Shown here: positions 1-5,951 of the stretch, one piece after another
Layout of the letters: each line of letters starts with the position of its first letter
How positions within the stretch are numbered: the stretch's first letter is position 1
Assembly (NCBI GenBank): GCA_030679805.1
Contig: JAUXST010000690.1
Location: 1 to 11,770 of the forward strand
Length of the DNA stretch: 11,770 nucleotides
Direction: 5' to 3'
DNA from: Reyranella sp.
Lineage (GTDB): Bacteria > Pseudomonadota > Alphaproteobacteria > Reyranellales > Reyranellaceae
Position numbers and translations under genes: made by a program
The notes under the pieces: model-generated
Database searches by the model: none
What the model saw: only the letters and a program-made list of their open reading frames with translations
What the model was told of the DNA's origin: nothing

Positions 1-80
1 TTGCTGGTCGAGCCGATCCAGGCCCAAAGCGCCGCCTGAACCGCCTCGATTTTTCCCTCGAGTCTGACTTTCCCGCGAGT
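1..80. other. window-edge stretch, no gene assigned
   Basis: The sequence is too short to assign. On the plus strand, frame 1 reads LLVEPIQAQSAA and stops with TGA at 37-39. Eleven of its twelve sense codons end in G or C, so it could be the tail of a plus-strand gene converging on the DUF1150 gene. On the minus strand, the frame continuing past the DUF1150 stop reads KIEAVQAALWAWIGSTS, which is also protein-like, but it has no ATG, GTG or TTG start after the stop. The plus-strand tail is the likelier of the two. Confidence 0.3.
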
Positions 81-302
81 CTAGTGGACCAACGCCGGCT
101 CGAGATCGTGCTGGCGGATCAACGCCTGTGCGACCTCGACCGAAGGTGCGGCGGCCATCGGCTTGCCGTCGGCCGAGAAGATGCCGATCGCATGGGCGCC
201 GTCGGGCAGGTTGATTGCCTTGACGTAGGCGAACTGCTCCGAGCCGAGGCTCAGAAACGCCTCGTCGGCGAGGCGGACGAATGTGGTCTGGCTGTTTTCC
301 AT
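81..302 (-). CDS. DUF1150 family small protein
   Basis: This 73-residue protein of unknown function matches the DUF1150 family, as I recall it, in length and layout. It has an N-terminal LGSEQFAYVK segment, a central HAIGIFSADGKPMA stretch and a C-terminal IRQHDLEPALVH ending. The start is well supported: a near-perfect Shine-Dalgarno AAGGAGGT (314-307 on the minus strand) lies 4 bases before the ATG. It follows hsp20 after 52 bp on the same strand with no visible terminator, so it is probably on the same heat-shock transcript. DUF1150 genes commonly sit beside small heat-shock genes in alphaproteobacteria, but no molecular function is established to my knowledge. Its open, strong ribosome binding site contrasts with the buried one of hsp20. 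No signal peptide or membrane segment is visible. Confidence 0.88.
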   Translation of the reverse strand: MENSQTTFVRLADEAFLSLGSEQFAYVKAINLPDGAHAIGIFSADGKPMAAAPSVEVAQALIRQHDLEPALVH

Positions 303-334
303 GGCTACCTCCTTGGCAGCGTCGGCGTGCAGTA

Positions 335-364
335 GCGGATCATCGGGACGCGGATCATCGGGAC
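335..364. repeat. perfect 15-bp tandem duplication across the hsp20 stop
   Basis: The unit GCGGATCATCGGGAC occurs twice head to tail (335-349 and 350-364) with no mismatch. The second unit contains the hsp20 stop codon (355-357, TGA on the minus strand). Because 15 is a multiple of 3, the first unit supplies a second in-frame TGA at 340-342. It lies in the hsp20-DUF1150 gap. Confidence 0.95.
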
Positions 365-822
365 TGGGTGCGGCGCGCGGTGATGTTGATGGCGTGGTTT
401 GCTTCCGAAGCCGTCTCGCCTGAATCGATGCGAATGGTCCGGATACGTGGTTCTGCGGCGGGGCGCACGAGTTCGATCGACAACAGGCCGTTGTCCAGGC
501 GAGCGCCCATCACCTCGATGCCATCGGCCAACATGAAGGCGCGTTGAAACTGGCGGGCGGCGATGCCGCGATGGAGAAACACGCGATCACCATCGTCGGT
601 CTGCTTGCCGCGGACGGTGAGCTGGCTCTCCGCCAGCTCGATGGCGAGATCGTCGATCGTGAAGCCGGCGACGGCGAGGACGATGCGCAGGCCGTTTTCG
701 CCGATCCGCTCGATATTGTACGGCGGATAGCCCTCGGCATTCTTGGCGAGGCGATCGAGCGTGCGCTCCAACTGGTCGAAGCCCAGGAGCAGGGGCGAAT
801 TGAACATCGATACGCGACTCAT
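355..822 (-). CDS. hsp20: small heat-shock protein, Hsp20/IbpA type
   Basis: This is a 155-residue ATP-independent holdase chaperone that would bind unfolding proteins in the cytoplasm and pass them to DnaK/ClpB. The family layout is clear: a short N-terminal arm, the IbpA-type YPPYNIE motif at residues 32-38, and an alpha-crystallin domain at about 35-120. That domain ends with ARLDNGLLSIEL (107-118), the A-x-x-x-N-G-x-L signature. A C-terminal I-x-I anchor (IRI, 130-132) is followed by a tail of about 23 residues. The ATG at 822 is chosen over a longer open frame starting at 969 because the extra 49 residues are Pro-rich and unlike the family, and because GGAGG lies 8 bases before 822. Codons upstream of 822 overlap a heat-shock promoter and a folded leader. 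A DUF1150 gene follows in the same direction. Identity is firm; whether it is IbpA or HspA class cannot be settled here. Confidence 0.95.
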   Translation of the reverse strand: MSRVSMFNSPLLLGFDQLERTLDRLAKNAEGYPPYNIERIGENGLRIVLAVAGFTIDDLAIELAESQLTVRGKQTDDGDRVFLHRGIAARQFQRAFMLADGIEVMGARLDNGLLSIELVRPAAEPRIRTIRIDSGETASEANHAINITARRTQSR

Positions 823-876
823 AAAACCCCCCTCCGAGGAGCGAGTGGCCGGGAAGCCAATTAGGCCTTCCCTTGG
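823..876 (-). promoter_or_regulatory. candidate ROSE-like RNA thermometer in the hsp20 leader
   Basis: Read on the minus strand, the leader has two hairpins. The first (872-851) pairs GGGAAGGCC with GGCTTCCC around the loop TAATT, with one bulged G. The second (843-827) pairs 843-837 with 833-827 around a 3-base loop CGG; part of the Shine-Dalgarno GGAGG (835-831) is in the loop and part in the stem. The left arm carries TCGCT (844-840), matching the U-U/C-G-C-U motif of ROSE elements, and places a G opposite a G in the stem, as ROSE hairpins do. The bases TTTT then lead to the ATG. ROSE elements are known upstream of small heat-shock genes in rhizobia and of E. coli ibpA. The pairing is seen; the thermometer function is inferred. 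Confidence 0.6.
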
Positions 877-882
877 AGGTAA

Positions 883-913
883 ATTTGGGGAGCATCCGGG
901 CCGGTTCAAGGGG
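883..913 (-). promoter_or_regulatory. sigma-32 (RpoH) heat-shock promoter of hsp20
   Basis: On the minus strand, CCCCTTGAA (913-905) is followed after 14 bases by CCCCAAAT (890-883). The known sigma-32 consensus is CCCTTGAA, a spacer of about 13-17 bases, and CCCCATNT, so only one informative base of the -10 element differs. Transcription would begin near 875-877, giving a leader of about 54 bases that consists almost entirely of the two hairpins before hsp20. The position in front of a small heat-shock gene makes chance unlikely. Confidence 0.8.
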
Positions 914-1020
914 GCTTGGGGCCGCTCCAGGGCATCGCCATGGCCTTCCGGCTCGGGTAAACTGGTCAAAACCCCTCCACCGCCCCGCGGCCCGCCGCGT
1001 GGCCAAAGAACAGAAAAAAG

Positions 1021-2775
1021 ATGACGCTGGTCGCCTCAGACACACGACGGCCCGGAGAGCCTTTGGTGGCCGGGACCCGGCCCATCCGTTCAGTGCCTGC
1101 CCGCCCCTCGGGAGCGGCGGGTGGCGAAGGCCGCCGGTTCGGCCGCTGGTTCCTGGGCTCGGCCCTCTATTCGCTCACTCTGGGCTACGGCACGCCGCGC
1201 AGCTTCTTCGCCGTGGCGGCCGATAACTGGCCGGGCGATTCGGTCCTGGGCCAGCGACTTCTGCAGACCGGTGAGTTTTCCGCCTGCGGCAGCGTCGGCA
1301 CCGTCCTGCCCGATTCCGACGATCCGCCGTGGCAGCGCGCCGCCGCCCAGCCGCTCTGGCTCGATGCGCTGAACGGCTTCGGCTGGCTGCGCGACCTGCG
1401 CGACAACGGCGATCCGCACGGCGCCATGCTGGCCGCCCGCCTGGTCGACGACTGGACCAATCGCGAATGGCGCTGGTCGCCGGTGACGTGGAAGCGCGGC
1501 GTGCTGGCCGCCCGCATTGTCGCCTGGATCCGCAACTACGAATGGATGGCGGCGGCCGCCGACACTGGCTTCTCCGCCCGCTTCGTCTTCTCGCTCGCCC
1601 GCCAGCGCGCCCATCTGCGCCGCATCACGCGCCGCAGCATGATCGGCCACGAGGCGGTGGCGGTGTTCAAGGCACTGATCTTCGCCGATCTCGCGTTCAT
1701 TCGTGACGGCAAGCATTTCGAGAAGAGCCTCGAGCACACGCTGGCCAGGCTCGCCCGGTTCGTGAAGCGCTATGTGCTGCACGACGGCATCGTGTCCGAG
1801 CGGGCGCCGCACCTGCAGCTCGCGGTGCTGCGCCACCTGATCGACGTGCGCGCCGCTCTCGCCTCGGCCGAGCGTCGTGCGCCGGCCGAGCTGATTGCCG
1901 CCATCGACCGCATGGCGCCGATGCTGCGGTTCTTCCGCCACGGCGACGGTGGTCTGTCGCTGTTCAACGGCACCTGGGAGGGCGACCGCCGCCTGATCGA
2001 CCTCGTGCTGGCGCGCTCCGGCTCGGGCGAGGCCGCGCCGGCGATGGCGCTGGCAAGCGGCTTCCAGCGGCTCGCCGCCGGCACGTCGCTGGTAATCGCC
2101 GACGCCGGTAGCCCGCCGGGCCGCGGCATGGACGGCATCGCCCATGCCGGCACGCTTTCCTTCGAGATGAGCGCCGCGCACGAGCGACTGGTCGTGAACT
2201 GCGGCACCTATCCCGGCGCGCCGCGCGACTGGCAGCACTTCATGCGTTATACGGCCGCGCATTCGACGGCCGTGGTCGATGACGTGAACTCGACTGAGAT
2301 CACCAACCACGGCGCGCTCGAATATCGCGCCGGCAACGTGTTGATCGACCGCGCCGACGATGCCGGCGCCCAGTGGCTCGACATGTGCCACGATGGCTAT
2401 CGCTCGCTCTACGGCATCATCCACCGCCGCCGCCTGTGGCTGTCGCCTGACGGCGGCGATCTGCGCGGCGAGGATTCGTTCCTGGGCTACGACGGCCGGC
2501 CGATCACCGTGCCGGACCAGCGCTACATCGTGCGCTTCCATCTGCATCCGACCGTGAAGGCCACCCTGGCGCAGAGCGGGCAGGCCGTCCTGATGCGGCT
2601 GCCGAGCGGCCGCGGCTGGCGCCTGCGGGCTACCGGCGCCGGCATCGGCCTCGCCGAAAGCATCTATCTCGGCGAGGAAGGCCGCGTGCGCCGGACCGAA
2701 CAGATCGTGCTGGTCGGCCAGGTTCCCATGGAGGGCACCACGGTGAAGTGGGCCCTCACCCGGATGGAAGGTTGA
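1021..2775 (+). CDS. heparinase II/III family protein
   Basis: This 584-residue protein resembles the heparinase II/III-like polysaccharide lyase/hydrolase family. It has an N-terminal helical region (about 40-300), including an R-R-S-M-I-G-H-E-A segment near 205-212. A beta-rich C-terminal domain (about 345-580) opens with HAGTLSFEMSAAHERLVVNCG (broken here at H375, E382), the usual start of the Heparinase_II_III domain. There is no signal peptide and no convincing membrane segment, so it may act in the cytoplasm, unlike the periplasmic heparinases of Bacteroidota. The substrate is unknown; alphaproteobacterial members are widespread and mostly uncharacterised. The ATG at 1021 follows a purine-rich stretch (AGAAAAAAG) rather than a clear ribosome binding site, and the first 35 residues look disordered, so a slightly later start is possible. 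It is divergent from hsp20 and converges on trpS. Confidence 0.87.
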   Translation: MTLVASDTRRPGEPLVAGTRPIRSVPARPSGAAGGEGRRFGRWFLGSALYSLTLGYGTPRSFFAVAADNWPGDSVLGQRLLQTGEFSACGSVGTVLPDSDDPPWQRAAAQPLWLDALNGFGWLRDLRDNGDPHGAMLAARLVDDWTNREWRWSPVTWKRGVLAARIVAWIRNYEWMAAAADTGFSARFVFSLARQRAHLRRITRRSMIGHEAVAVFKALIFADLAFIRDGKHFEKSLEHTLARLARFVKRYVLHDGIVSERAPHLQLAVLRHLIDVRAALASAERRAPAELIAAIDRMAPMLRFFRHGDGGLSLFNGTWEGDRRLIDLVLARSGSGEAAPAMALASGFQRLAAGTSLVIADAGSPPGRGMDGIAHAGTLSFEMSAAHERLVVNCGTYPGAPRDWQHFMRYTAAHSTAVVDDVNSTEITNHGALEYRAGNVLIDRADDAGAQWLDMCHDGYRSLYGIIHRRRLWLSPDGGDLRGEDSFLGYDGRPITVPDQRYIVRFHLHPTVKATLAQSGQAVLMRLPSGRGWRLRATGAGIGLAESIYLGEEGRVRRTEQIVLVGQVPMEGTTVKWALTRMEG

Positions 2776-2784
2776 TCTCTTCCA

Positions 2785-2842
2785 GGACCGCGGGCCTCCA
2801 GGCCCGCTCATGAGTCCGAGCGGGCCTGGAGGCCTGCGGTCC
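2785..2842. repeat. 24-bp-arm inverted repeat between convergent genes
   Basis: The arms 2785-2808 and 2819-2842 pair over 24 positions with one mismatch, which becomes a G-U pair in RNA. The loop is 10 bases (CATGAGTCCG). Each arm is itself nearly palindromic around GGGCCTCCAGGCCC, so nested or cruciform folds are possible. The element fills the 75 bp between the heparinase-like stop and the trpS stop. It could end transcription in both directions, but neither side has a T tract, so a standard intrinsic terminator is not shown. The compact nested palindrome also resembles REP-type dispersed intergenic repeats. Confidence 0.85.
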
Positions 2843-2850
2843 CACGAAAA

Positions 2851-3933
2851 CTACGGTTTCAAAAAGCCCACGGTCTTATAAACCTCCGCGAGGATCGGGC
2901 CGGCAAGTGCGCGGGCACGCTCCGCACCGCTGCGCAGCACCGAATCGACGTGGCCGGGGTCCTTCATCAGCCGCTGCATCTCCGCGCCGATCGGTCCCAG
3001 CTTGGCGACCGCGAGTTCCGTCAACGCCGCCTTGAACTCGGAGAACTGCTTGCCGGCGAACTCGGCCACGATGTCCTCTTTCTCGCGGTCGGCGAGGGCG
3101 GCATAAATCCCCAGCAGATTGTCGGCGTCGGGCCGCTTCTCGGCGTCGGCGGGCGTTTCCGGCATCGGCAGGGGATCGGTCTTGGCGCGGCGGATCTTCT
3201 GGGCGATCGCGTCGGCATCGTCGGTGAGGTTGATGCGCGAGTAGTCCGACGGATCCGATTTGCTCATCTTCTTGGTGCCGTCGCGCAGGCTCATGACGCG
3301 GGTGGCGGCGCCGAAGATCAGCGGCTCGGTGATCGGGAAGAAGCCGGGCGCGGCGAAATCATTGTTGAACTTGATGGCGATATCGCGCGTCAGCTCGAGG
3401 TGCTGCTTCTGGTCCTCGCCGACCGGCACGTGCGTGGCCTTGTAGATCAGGATGTCGGCCGCCATCAGTGCCGGGTAGGCGAACAGGCCGAGCGACACGT
3501 TCTCGCGGTCCTTGCCGGCCTTCTCCTTGAACTGCGTCATGCGGCTCATCCAGCCCATGCGGGCGACGCAGTTGAAGACCCAGGCGAGCTGTGCGTGCTC
3601 GGGCACCATCGACTGGTTGAAGACGATCTGCTTCTGGCCATCTACCCCGGCGGCCAGGAAGGCCGACGCAATCTCACGCGTCTGGGCGGCAAGTTGCTTG
3701 GGATCCTGCGGCAGGGTGATGGCGTGCTGGTCGACCACGCAGTAGAGGCACTCGTAGTCGCTCTGAAGGCGCGCGAAGTTGCGGATCGCACCCAGGTAGT
3801 TGCCGAGATGGAGATTGCCGGTGGGCTGCACCCCGGAAAGAATCCGGCCCTTCAGGCTGCGGGCGGCATAAGGCGCGAGGTGCGGATTTGGCGCGTCTGC
3901 GCCCGGATTCGGACTCGTGGTCGCGTCAGGCAT
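2851..3933 (-). CDS. trpS: tryptophan-tRNA ligase (TrpRS)
   Basis: This essential cytoplasmic class I aminoacyl-tRNA synthetase charges tRNA-Trp with tryptophan using ATP. Its 360 residues show PTGNLHLGNYLGA with the HIGH-type signature HLGN at 42-45, the FAYPALMAADILIY segment (151-164) that lines the tryptophan pocket, VPVGEDQKQHLELTRDIA (169-186), and KMSKS at 222-226. The start at 3933 leaves an Ala/Pro-rich extension of about 28 residues before the catalytic core. No in-frame start lies between it and residue 35, which would be too late. An upstream ATG at 4149 would add 72 more low-complexity residues and is not credible. The ribosome binding site is weak (GGAG, 10 bases before the ATG). 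In many alphaproteobacteria trpS directly follows murJ; here murJ is about 4.3 kb away. Confidence 0.97.
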   Translation of the reverse strand: MPDATTSPNPGADAPNPHLAPYAARSLKGRILSGVQPTGNLHLGNYLGAIRNFARLQSDYECLYCVVDQHAITLPQDPKQLAAQTREIASAFLAAGVDGQKQIVFNQSMVPEHAQLAWVFNCVARMGWMSRMTQFKEKAGKDRENVSLGLFAYPALMAADILIYKATHVPVGEDQKQHLELTRDIAIKFNNDFAAPGFFPITEPLIFGAATRVMSLRDGTKKMSKSDPSDYSRINLTDDADAIAQKIRRAKTDPLPMPETPADAEKRPDADNLLGIYAALADREKEDIVAEFAGKQFSEFKAALTELAVAKLGPIGAEMQRLMKDPGHVDSVLRSGAERARALAGPILAEVYKTVGFLKP

Positions 3934-4152
3934 GGGATGTGGACTCCGCTCAAGGTGGAAGGGCACGGGGTTTGGACCTCCGGGCACCCTGCCGGTGGAG
4001 GGCGAGGGCGGGGCGGTATCGCCCAGACGGCCGAGGTAATCAAGCCGGCATTGACGGCGGCTCTCGACACTGGTCCCATCGCCTTTGCACGCATCTTGCA
4101 GGATAGCAGGAGCGTCAGGGGACGGCTTCGACACTCTGGATGGAGGCATCCG
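3934..4152. promoter_or_regulatory. divergent trpS / binding-protein intergenic region
   Basis: This 219-bp stretch must hold the start signals of both flanking genes. The only spaced pair I find is on the minus strand for trpS: TTGATT (4043-4038) and GATACC (4020-4015), 17 bases apart. It matches the -35 moderately and the -10 poorly. For the plus-strand gene I see only the ribosome binding site GGAGG at 4142-4146, 6 bases before its ATG. No tRNA-like, T-box or Trp-rich leader peptide feature was recognised. Confidence 0.3.
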
Positions 4153-5940
4153 ATGGATGAACGTGGCTTGCGTGGTCTGATCGACCAGGTGAAGGCGGGC
4201 AGAATGTCCCGTCGCGCCTTCGTGAAACGCGTGACGGCCGTGGGGCTGACGGCGCCGCTGGCGACCCAGCTTCTCGCCCTGTCAGGCGTGGCCATGGCCC
4301 AATCGGTGCCCACCTACAAGCCGACCAAGCGGGGCGGTGGCGGCGTGCTGAAGGTTCTGTGGTGGCAGGGCCCGACGCTGCTCAATCCGCATTTTGCGGT
4401 CGGCACCAAGGATCAGGACGGCTCGCGCTTGTTCTACGAACCGCTGGCCGGCTGGGATCGCGAGGGCAACCTCCGGCCCATACTGGCGGAGACAATTCCG
4501 GGCCGCGAGGACGGCACCCTGGCTGCCGACGGCAAGTCGGTGACCTGGAAGCTGAAGAAGGGGGTGACCTGGCACGACGGCAAGCCGTTCACCGCCGCCG
4601 ACGTCGTCTTCACCTGGGAATATTCAAAAGATCCGGCGACGGCCACGCTCACCAGCGGTTCCTACAGAGACGTCACGGTCGAGAAGATCGATTCCCACAC
4701 GGTCATCGTGAAGTTCGCGAAGCCGACCCCCTTCTGGGCCGACGCCTTCGTCGCTTGGGCCGGCATGGTGATCCCCAAGCACCTGTTCGCCGACTACATG
4801 GGCGGCAAGTCGCGTGATGCGCCGCCCAACCTCAAGCCGGTCGGCACCGGCCCCTACATGTTCAAGGACTTCAAGCCGGGCGATATGGTCACGGGTGTCA
4901 TCAACCCGAACTATCACCGGCCGAACCGGCCGCATTTCGACGCCATCGAGATGAAGGGCGGCGGCGATGCGGTGTCGGCGGCGCGTGCCGTGCTGCAGAC
5001 CGGCGAGTTCGACTTCGCCTGGAACATGCAGGTCGAAGACGAGATTCTTCAGCGGCTGGAAAAGGGCGGCAAGGGCCGTGTCATCTTCAACAAAGGCGGC
5101 GGCATCGAGCACATCCAGCTCAACAACACCGATCCCTGGACCGAGGTCGACGGCGAACGCTCCAGCCTCAAGACCAAGCACCCGATCCTGTCGGACCCGG
5201 CGGTGCGTCAGGCGCTGGCGCTGCTGGTCGACAAGGACTCGGTCGAGAAGCACATCTACGGTCGCACCGGGGCGGCGACGGCGAACTTCATCAACAACCC
5301 GGAGCGCTTCCGGTCCAAGACGACGAAGTATGAGTTCAACGTCGACAAGGCCAACGCTCTTCTCGACAAGGCCGGCTGGGCCAGGGGCGCCGACGGCATC
5401 CGGGCCAAGGACGGCAAGAGGCTGAAGCTCGTCTACCAGACATCGATCAACCAGCCGCGGCAGAAGAACCAGGCGATCGTCAAGCAGGCTGCCCAGAAGG
5501 CCGGCATCGACATGGAGCTGAAGTCGGTGACGGCATCGGTGTTCTTCTCCTCCGACGTCGCCAATCCCGACACCTACACCAAGTTCTACTGCGACCTGCA
5601 GATGTACAACAACAGCAGCCAGCCCGACCCGGAAATATTCCTGCGCCAGTTCTGTTCGTGGGAAGCCGCCACCAAGGAGAACAAATGGCAGGGCCGCAAC
5701 ATCACGCGCTGGCAGAACCAGGAATATGACGACACCCACAAGGCGGCCCAGGTCGAGGTTGATCCGATCAGGCGCGCCGCCATGCTGATCAAGCTGAACG
5801 AGCTGGCCGTGAACAACCAGGTCGTGATCCCCGTCGTCGCCCGACTTGGCGTCGCGGCCGCGAGCACCAAACTCGTCCTGGAACTCAGCGGCTGGGACAA
5901 CAACACCTGGGATCTCGCGAACTGGTACCGCGAGGCCTGA
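4153..5940 (+). CDS. family 5 peptide/solute ABC substrate-binding protein
   Basis: This 595-residue periplasmic binding protein belongs to the DppA/OppA-like family (SBP_bac_5), which captures peptides, opines or other solutes for an ABC importer. A twin-arginine signal is visible: SRRAFVK at 19-25, a hydrophobic stretch to about 46, and likely cleavage after A-M-A at residue 49, so it is probably exported folded by Tat. Family landmarks include SVTWKLKKGVTWHDGKPFTAADVVFTWE, the usual N-terminal lobe signature (within about 130-160), and GTGPYMFKDF near 232-241. The ATG at 4153 is preceded by GGAGG at 6 bases. The reading frame stays open for about 1.2 kb further upstream, but only as the opposite strand of trpS. 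No permease or ATPase gene is in the window, so it is either an orphan or works with components encoded elsewhere. It converges on the MFS gene. Confidence 0.94.
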   Translation: MDERGLRGLIDQVKAGRMSRRAFVKRVTAVGLTAPLATQLLALSGVAMAQSVPTYKPTKRGGGGVLKVLWWQGPTLLNPHFAVGTKDQDGSRLFYEPLAGWDREGNLRPILAETIPGREDGTLAADGKSVTWKLKKGVTWHDGKPFTAADVVFTWEYSKDPATATLTSGSYRDVTVEKIDSHTVIVKFAKPTPFWADAFVAWAGMVIPKHLFADYMGGKSRDAPPNLKPVGTGPYMFKDFKPGDMVTGVINPNYHRPNRPHFDAIEMKGGGDAVSAARAVLQTGEFDFAWNMQVEDEILQRLEKGGKGRVIFNKGGGIEHIQLNNTDPWTEVDGERSSLKTKHPILSDPAVRQALALLVDKDSVEKHIYGRTGAATANFINNPERFRSKTTKYEFNVDKANALLDKAGWARGADGIRAKDGKRLKLVYQTSINQPRQKNQAIVKQAAQKAGIDMELKSVTASVFFSSDVANPDTYTKFYCDLQMYNNSSQPDPEIFLRQFCSWEAATKENKWQGRNITRWQNQEYDDTHKAAQVEVDPIRRAAMLIKLNELAVNNQVVIPVVARLGVAAASTKLVLELSGWDNNTWDLANWYREA

Positions 5941-5951
5941 GGATCAGGCCT
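5933..5951. terminator. palindrome holding both convergent stop codons
   Basis: AGGCCTGA (5933-5940), loop GGA, then TCAGGCCT (5944-5951) is an exact 8-bp inverted repeat. The binding-protein gene ends with the left TGA and the MFS gene with the right one on the other strand, so the gap between stops is only 3 bp. There is no T tract, so a weak or factor-dependent terminator, or none at all, is possible. It may also arise simply because both proteins end in Ala-stop encoded GCC TGA. Confidence 0.4.

Noticed and set aside
823..969. N-terminal extension of hsp20 to the ATG at 969
   Set aside because: It would translate through the sigma-32 promoter and the folded leader, and adds Pro-rich sequence unlike the family; GGAGG supports 822.
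1090..2811. 573-codon minus-strand open frame
   Set aside because: It lies wholly opposite the heparinase-like gene, is rich in Arg, Gly, Ala and His without a known domain, and runs through the intergenic palindrome. It is a typical high-GC shadow.
2785..2842. CRISPR or attachment-site origin for the inverted repeat
   Set aside because: There is one hairpin only, with no repeat-spacer series, integrase or tRNA beside it.
4085..4124. TTGCAC / TTGCAG as -35 boxes for the binding-protein gene
   Set aside because: No -10-like hexamer stands 16-18 bases downstream of either, so I do not call a promoter.
2950..4152. Open frame extending the binding protein upstream by 401 residues
   Set aside because: It is the opposite strand of trpS, which has clear HIGH and KMSKS motifs. 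The real start at 4153 has a ribosome binding site and begins a Tat signal peptide.
4624..5739. 371-codon minus-strand frame
   Set aside because: It is antisense to the binding-protein gene, with a Val/Leu/Asp-rich composition typical of reversed high-GC coding sequence.
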